Origin: Echinometra lucunter
Lineage: Eukaryota; Echinodermata; Echinoidea; Camarodonta; Echinometridae
NCBI GenBank assembly: GCA_029962745.1
Contig: CM057157.1
Coordinates: 5,180,875 to 5,244,874 of the forward strand
Direction of reading: 5' to 3'
Length of the DNA stretch: 64,000 nucleotides
The translations under genes and the position numbers were made by a program. Positions 60,601 through 64,000 of the stretch are shown here, piece by piece. The first letter of the stretch is position 1. Each line of letters opens with the position of its first letter. Under the pieces are notes generated by a model, which was given only the letters and a program-made list of their open reading frames with translations, did no database searches and was not told where the DNA came from.

Positions 60601-61494
60601 ATGGGTAGAGGGAAAAAAGAACTTTACATGTACTTTAGAGGTTAAACTGAAAAGTCAATCTAGAAGTCAAGATTTTCATGACCCAAACTCATGTTGGCTT
60701 TCTGATTTTAATAATGAAGTAAAAAGATTTTATCCAGGGATAGTTCTATGTATGACCAGAGTACTGTAATTCTACCCATGATACTGGTCTAATATTCCAC
60801 CTAACTATATATAATCACAGTGTTGATGGAAGATTTAGAGCTTTGGTGAAAAGTACCATACTTGGAAGTTTGCACTTTTGCTCTGAAAGTACACTGCATG
60901 GCTCCTTATATGGTAATGGTCTTTCTTCATTTCTCTCTGTAAATATGCATGCACTTGAACTAAGATCTCACAAGAATTGAGATATTCATTTAAATTACAT
61001 TACACAGAAATCTCAAAGCAAACCTTTGTTGTTATAAGCAACACTGATAATTTCATGAAAACAAATCTTGGGTGCGACAACTTCCTTGAAGTCGTAAATG
61101 ATATCTACATGCAAATGGGAAAAAATATTCAAGAGCCTCTCCTCCTCAGAAAGGAAGCTTTAATCAAGTTTCCTTGAAGAACAATCTTTTTATTATTATT
61201 TATTTATTATTTGGTTAGTGTGCAGTAAACCCTTAACTAAAATATACTTTTGAATATATTTCAAGATAACAAGAAAATACAAGAGGGAAGAGACACTGGA
61301 AGTATATAAGTTTCATATCTTTAAATATGGGCAATCATTTGAACTATTTTCTTTTCACATTCCTTTTTCTTTTGGACAGAAAATTTTCCAAAGTACACTA
61401 TGTGATTGCTATCACAGGTAAACCTAATATAACCCTAAAGGGATGGAATGATTGAGATTGTAGAACCGGGAATCTTAAGCTCAATTTGTCAGCG
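59629..61494. other. Noncoding stretch with GA microsatellite
   Basis: A (GA)n-rich tract occupies about 60498-60600. No supported gene. Confidence 0.55.
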
Positions 61495-61698
61495 CTAGCC
61501 CGGCCCTCCAATCACTACAAGCTGATTGACAAAGGAGAAGCTTCTTCCTTCATATCCGTCAACGAGGGAGCTCTTTCTTTCGGGGCAATTCAACCTAGAT
61601 TTGGCGTTGAGAGCGACAACGCAGCATACTAACACACCCAGGAGAGTAGCAATGTAAAAGGGCATCTCATCCAAAAATAAGAGCCTTCCGAAATCCAT
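61495..61698 (-). CDS. Candidate first coding exon of a small N-terminally anchored membrane protein
   Basis: The ATG at 61698-61696 has a strong context (CACAATGG). The frame runs 67 codons to TAG at 61495-61497. Residues about 13-30 (FYIATLLGVLVCCVVAL) form a clear single transmembrane or signal-anchor segment, followed by a polar lumenal or cytosolic stretch with LNCPERKSSLVDGYEGRSF. This is either a complete micro-protein or, more likely, exon 1 of a longer gene that splices inside it; candidate donors are AG|GTTGAA and CTT|GTAGTG, both weak. I do not recognise the family, and downstream exons on the minus strand were not found. Confidence 0.3.
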   Translation of the reverse strand: MDFGRLLFLDEMPFYIATLLGVLVCCVVALNAKSRLNCPERKSSLVDGYEGRSFSFVNQLVVIGGPG

Positions 61699-64000
61699 TG
61701 TGGGACAATTATTTAGCTGTTGTCAAAGCAATGCTAACGTAAGGAGTGAAAAAATAGGTGAACTTGTAATCTCAAGAGAGAATAAAGGTATGATGTAATT
61801 TTTGTTCCCAATTAGAGGTTTAAGTGATGGATTCATTGGTGACAACTCAAAAAGGCTCTAAAGGCTCTAAAGGAATGAAGGATGTAAACATAACATGAGA
61901 AGGATAAATTGCAAAAGAAACCTCATGGAACAAAGGGATTGCTCAAATGGGAACAGTTGAGAAGAATCTTACTTTCATATTACATGCTAAATAAATACCA
62001 TCCAACTTGCCAAATAAAATTTTGTTTCATATGGAGCTTCTAGAAGGTTAATATAGGATTTTATTTCCACAATAAATAATGCCTACAAAGTATTCCCCTA
62101 ATATAAATTTAATCATTCATCTCATATCATAGCCTAATCATAAGAGTTGCCATTTTTCACATTTTCTTAAGATACATGTATGTGGTTAAGAGTTCAAAGA
62201 AATCTGAGCTTTTATGCAGTAACCATCATGGCTTTTGTTTCATGATATACACAAAGGAAGTGGCCAATGTACCAAACACCATTGTATGCAATTTTCCACA
62301 TAAAATCCACTTTCATTTTCAAATCAATTGAACCCGGAAGCTTATAGGAGGGGGGCGGGGTGAAGGTGGATGCACAGAAGACATGCCACCCCCTCCCCTT
62401 CTTCAGCAAAACCTGGCCACAATGCATGCAACAGATATTCCTTGTCAGCTAACCCTATCAAATATCAGGTTTTGTGCCTAAACCAAGCCTAAGGAAATCA
62501 TAACTTCATTTCATAACCTGCCCATCTGAAGTATCTGATTATAGAAGATGAAGTCAAAATTCATATTAAGCCAAATTCAAGGAACTGATTCAAATTTAGC
62601 ATTTTTGGTAATAGCATTAATATATACCTAATGTTAATTAAAATTATTTCAAGGACTACATGTATGTCAAAGTTGGCGAAAACTACATGCTCACTTAAGT
62701 TTTTGCCAACCTTGATATTAATCTTTGAAATAATTTTCATGATTAGTTTTTGCATCTTTATGCAAACAAAATGAATATCTCTGCTCCCAAAATAACTTGC
62801 TGATTTACATGTACGTCCTGGTACAAGTGGAGAAAACTTCATCATTGATAATCTGTTAAAAATTCACAACTTTAAAAGTACTGTACTGCAAATTTCAAGT
62901 ATATGGACTTACAGCTAGGTTATAAAGGGCTGGCAATAAAAGGTCACAAGGAAATAATGAAACACTGATCAAACAGTGTAACAAAATCCATTATGGTCAT
63001 TTCCTACAATTACAAACAACTATTACACTTCAAAATATATATGTTAATGGTGATTAGAGCAAACTAACTTGTGAATCTGACAGATTAAACCTTGTTTTCA
63101 TGTACTTTTTCCAAAGATTCATGGTGTATCGTAAGAAGATCATTCAATTCAGGTATGATTTTCTTAAACAATATTAAGTATTACTGAAAAGGAGATATCC
63201 CCTTTCACTTAAGAATTGGGTTACACTAACAATCATACTGAACGCAACAAGTCATTGCATTCCCTGCAATATCTTGGTTAATACCTTATTACGAGTACCT
63301 ATTTCCTGAATGAGTTTCCTGTACTAGAAAGAAAGAACCCCTAATACGTTACCCACTGACTTTAAAGCTAACCCTTATACAGGAATAGCATGTTTGGGAG
63401 AGTTTCTTTCTTTTCATCACAGAACCTGTCACAGGCACTTTCATCCAAAGGTATCAACCACCTCCATGTACAATGGAACATAGAACTGCATCCTGTTGGT
63501 TGGTCCTAAAAAATAATTGGTTCTTCCCGTTATTGGTCTCATAGTGAGCAGTGAGTAGAATCAGCAGATAAGCCATTTTTTCGCTGTTTTGTGGCCGTTT
63601 GTTTGCTTTTTAATAGCTGTTTTGTAGCCCTTTTGAAAACGGCTACAAAACGGCTACAAAACTGCACTTATCAAATTTGGTCCACAGTGTCTTAACCTAT
63701 TGGCTACTGGTACCAGATTGGCCCTGTATTAAGTCTATAGGAAAGAGAGAATTAGGTAGTCAATGGGTTAAACATCACTAAACTTATACATCCTTGCTCC
63801 TATGCAATTGTATCCTGCAACAACAACTATTTCCATATCACTGAGATTAGAAATTACACCTAATCTTAACCCCATGCCAGGGACATTTTCATTAGTCTAT
63901 GCCAATCAAGCTTGAGATATTAGACCAAGCAGCTTAGCGGCACTCCTTGAGAAAAAGTTTGTTTGTTTCTTTATTCTTTATTCCTTTAAAAAAAAAAATT
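61699..64000. other. Noncoding stretch with a short hairpin
   Basis: No gene recognised. A 15-bp inverted repeat AGCTGTTTTGTAGCC (63615-63629) / GGCTACAAAACGGCT (63641-63655), one mismatch, lies near the end, within a patch of repeated 'ggctacaaaac'. Confidence 0.5.

Noticed and set aside
60497..60769. Arg/Glu-rich frame on the + strand
   Set aside because: It is translated GA microsatellite.
1..64000. CRISPR arrays, operons, ribosome binding sites, prokaryotic promoters or phage genes
   Set aside because: No regular spacer-repeat array or dense coding was seen. Introns, SINE/LINE/MITE content and AT-rich noncoding DNA indicate an animal nuclear genome.

Overview
The window looks like nuclear DNA of a marine invertebrate, most likely an echinoderm and probably a sea urchin. 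It is AT-rich, has no operons or long ORFs, shows eukaryotic splice signals, and is crowded with short inverted-repeat transposons. It also carries a tRNA-derived SINE and GC-rich repeats of the 'gcgagcgaagcgagc' kind that I associate with sea urchin genomes. The species call is an inference from repeat style, not from a diagnostic gene. No complete host protein-coding gene can be read; most of the sequence behaves as intron or intergenic DNA.

Layout. 1-6550: noncoding, with a perfect-length hairpin (3114-3202) and a 1.7-kb hAT-like composite element with an 8-bp target duplication (4599-6315). 6551-18500 and 19002-31017: the same ~12-kb sequence twice, separated by exactly 500 Ns. Copy 1 ends at the gap and copy 2 begins at it, so this is most simply two overlapping allelic contig ends placed side by side, not a biological tandem duplication. 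31018-36490: noncoding, with a second hAT-like composite element (31416-33087) and a foldback insertion with a 14-bp target duplication (34125-34347).

36503-48752 is the most interesting part: a 12.25-kb element with perfect 23-bp terminal inverted repeats and a 9-bp direct repeat at its borders. Its subterminal regions are dense in TGAGTCA-like motifs. Inside, on the minus strand, is the 3' part of a spliced gene. Exons at 44206-44371 and 43424-43497 join in phase, and a terminal exon lies at 41726-42037. The encoded protein resembles a large uncharacterised family that is highly expanded in fish and some invertebrates and often auto-named 'SAMD3-like'. A decayed second copy of the last exon lies just downstream. 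A CpG-rich, CCAAT-containing candidate promoter with splice donors sits next to the right terminus and points into the element. The N-terminal exons were not found, and the introns are full of younger MITEs (hAT, TTAA and TA target types). I read it as an old, probably inactive copy of a gene-carrying giant DNA transposon whose superfamily I cannot assign.

48762-64000: noncoding DNA with an hAT MITE (50778-51000, perfect 8-bp target duplication), a SINE (about 51546-51840), a TIR element (54507-55825) inserted in a degenerate repeat array, a degenerate 3' end of a non-LTR retrotransposon (56474-56795), and one candidate first coding exon of a small membrane-anchored protein (61495-61698, minus).
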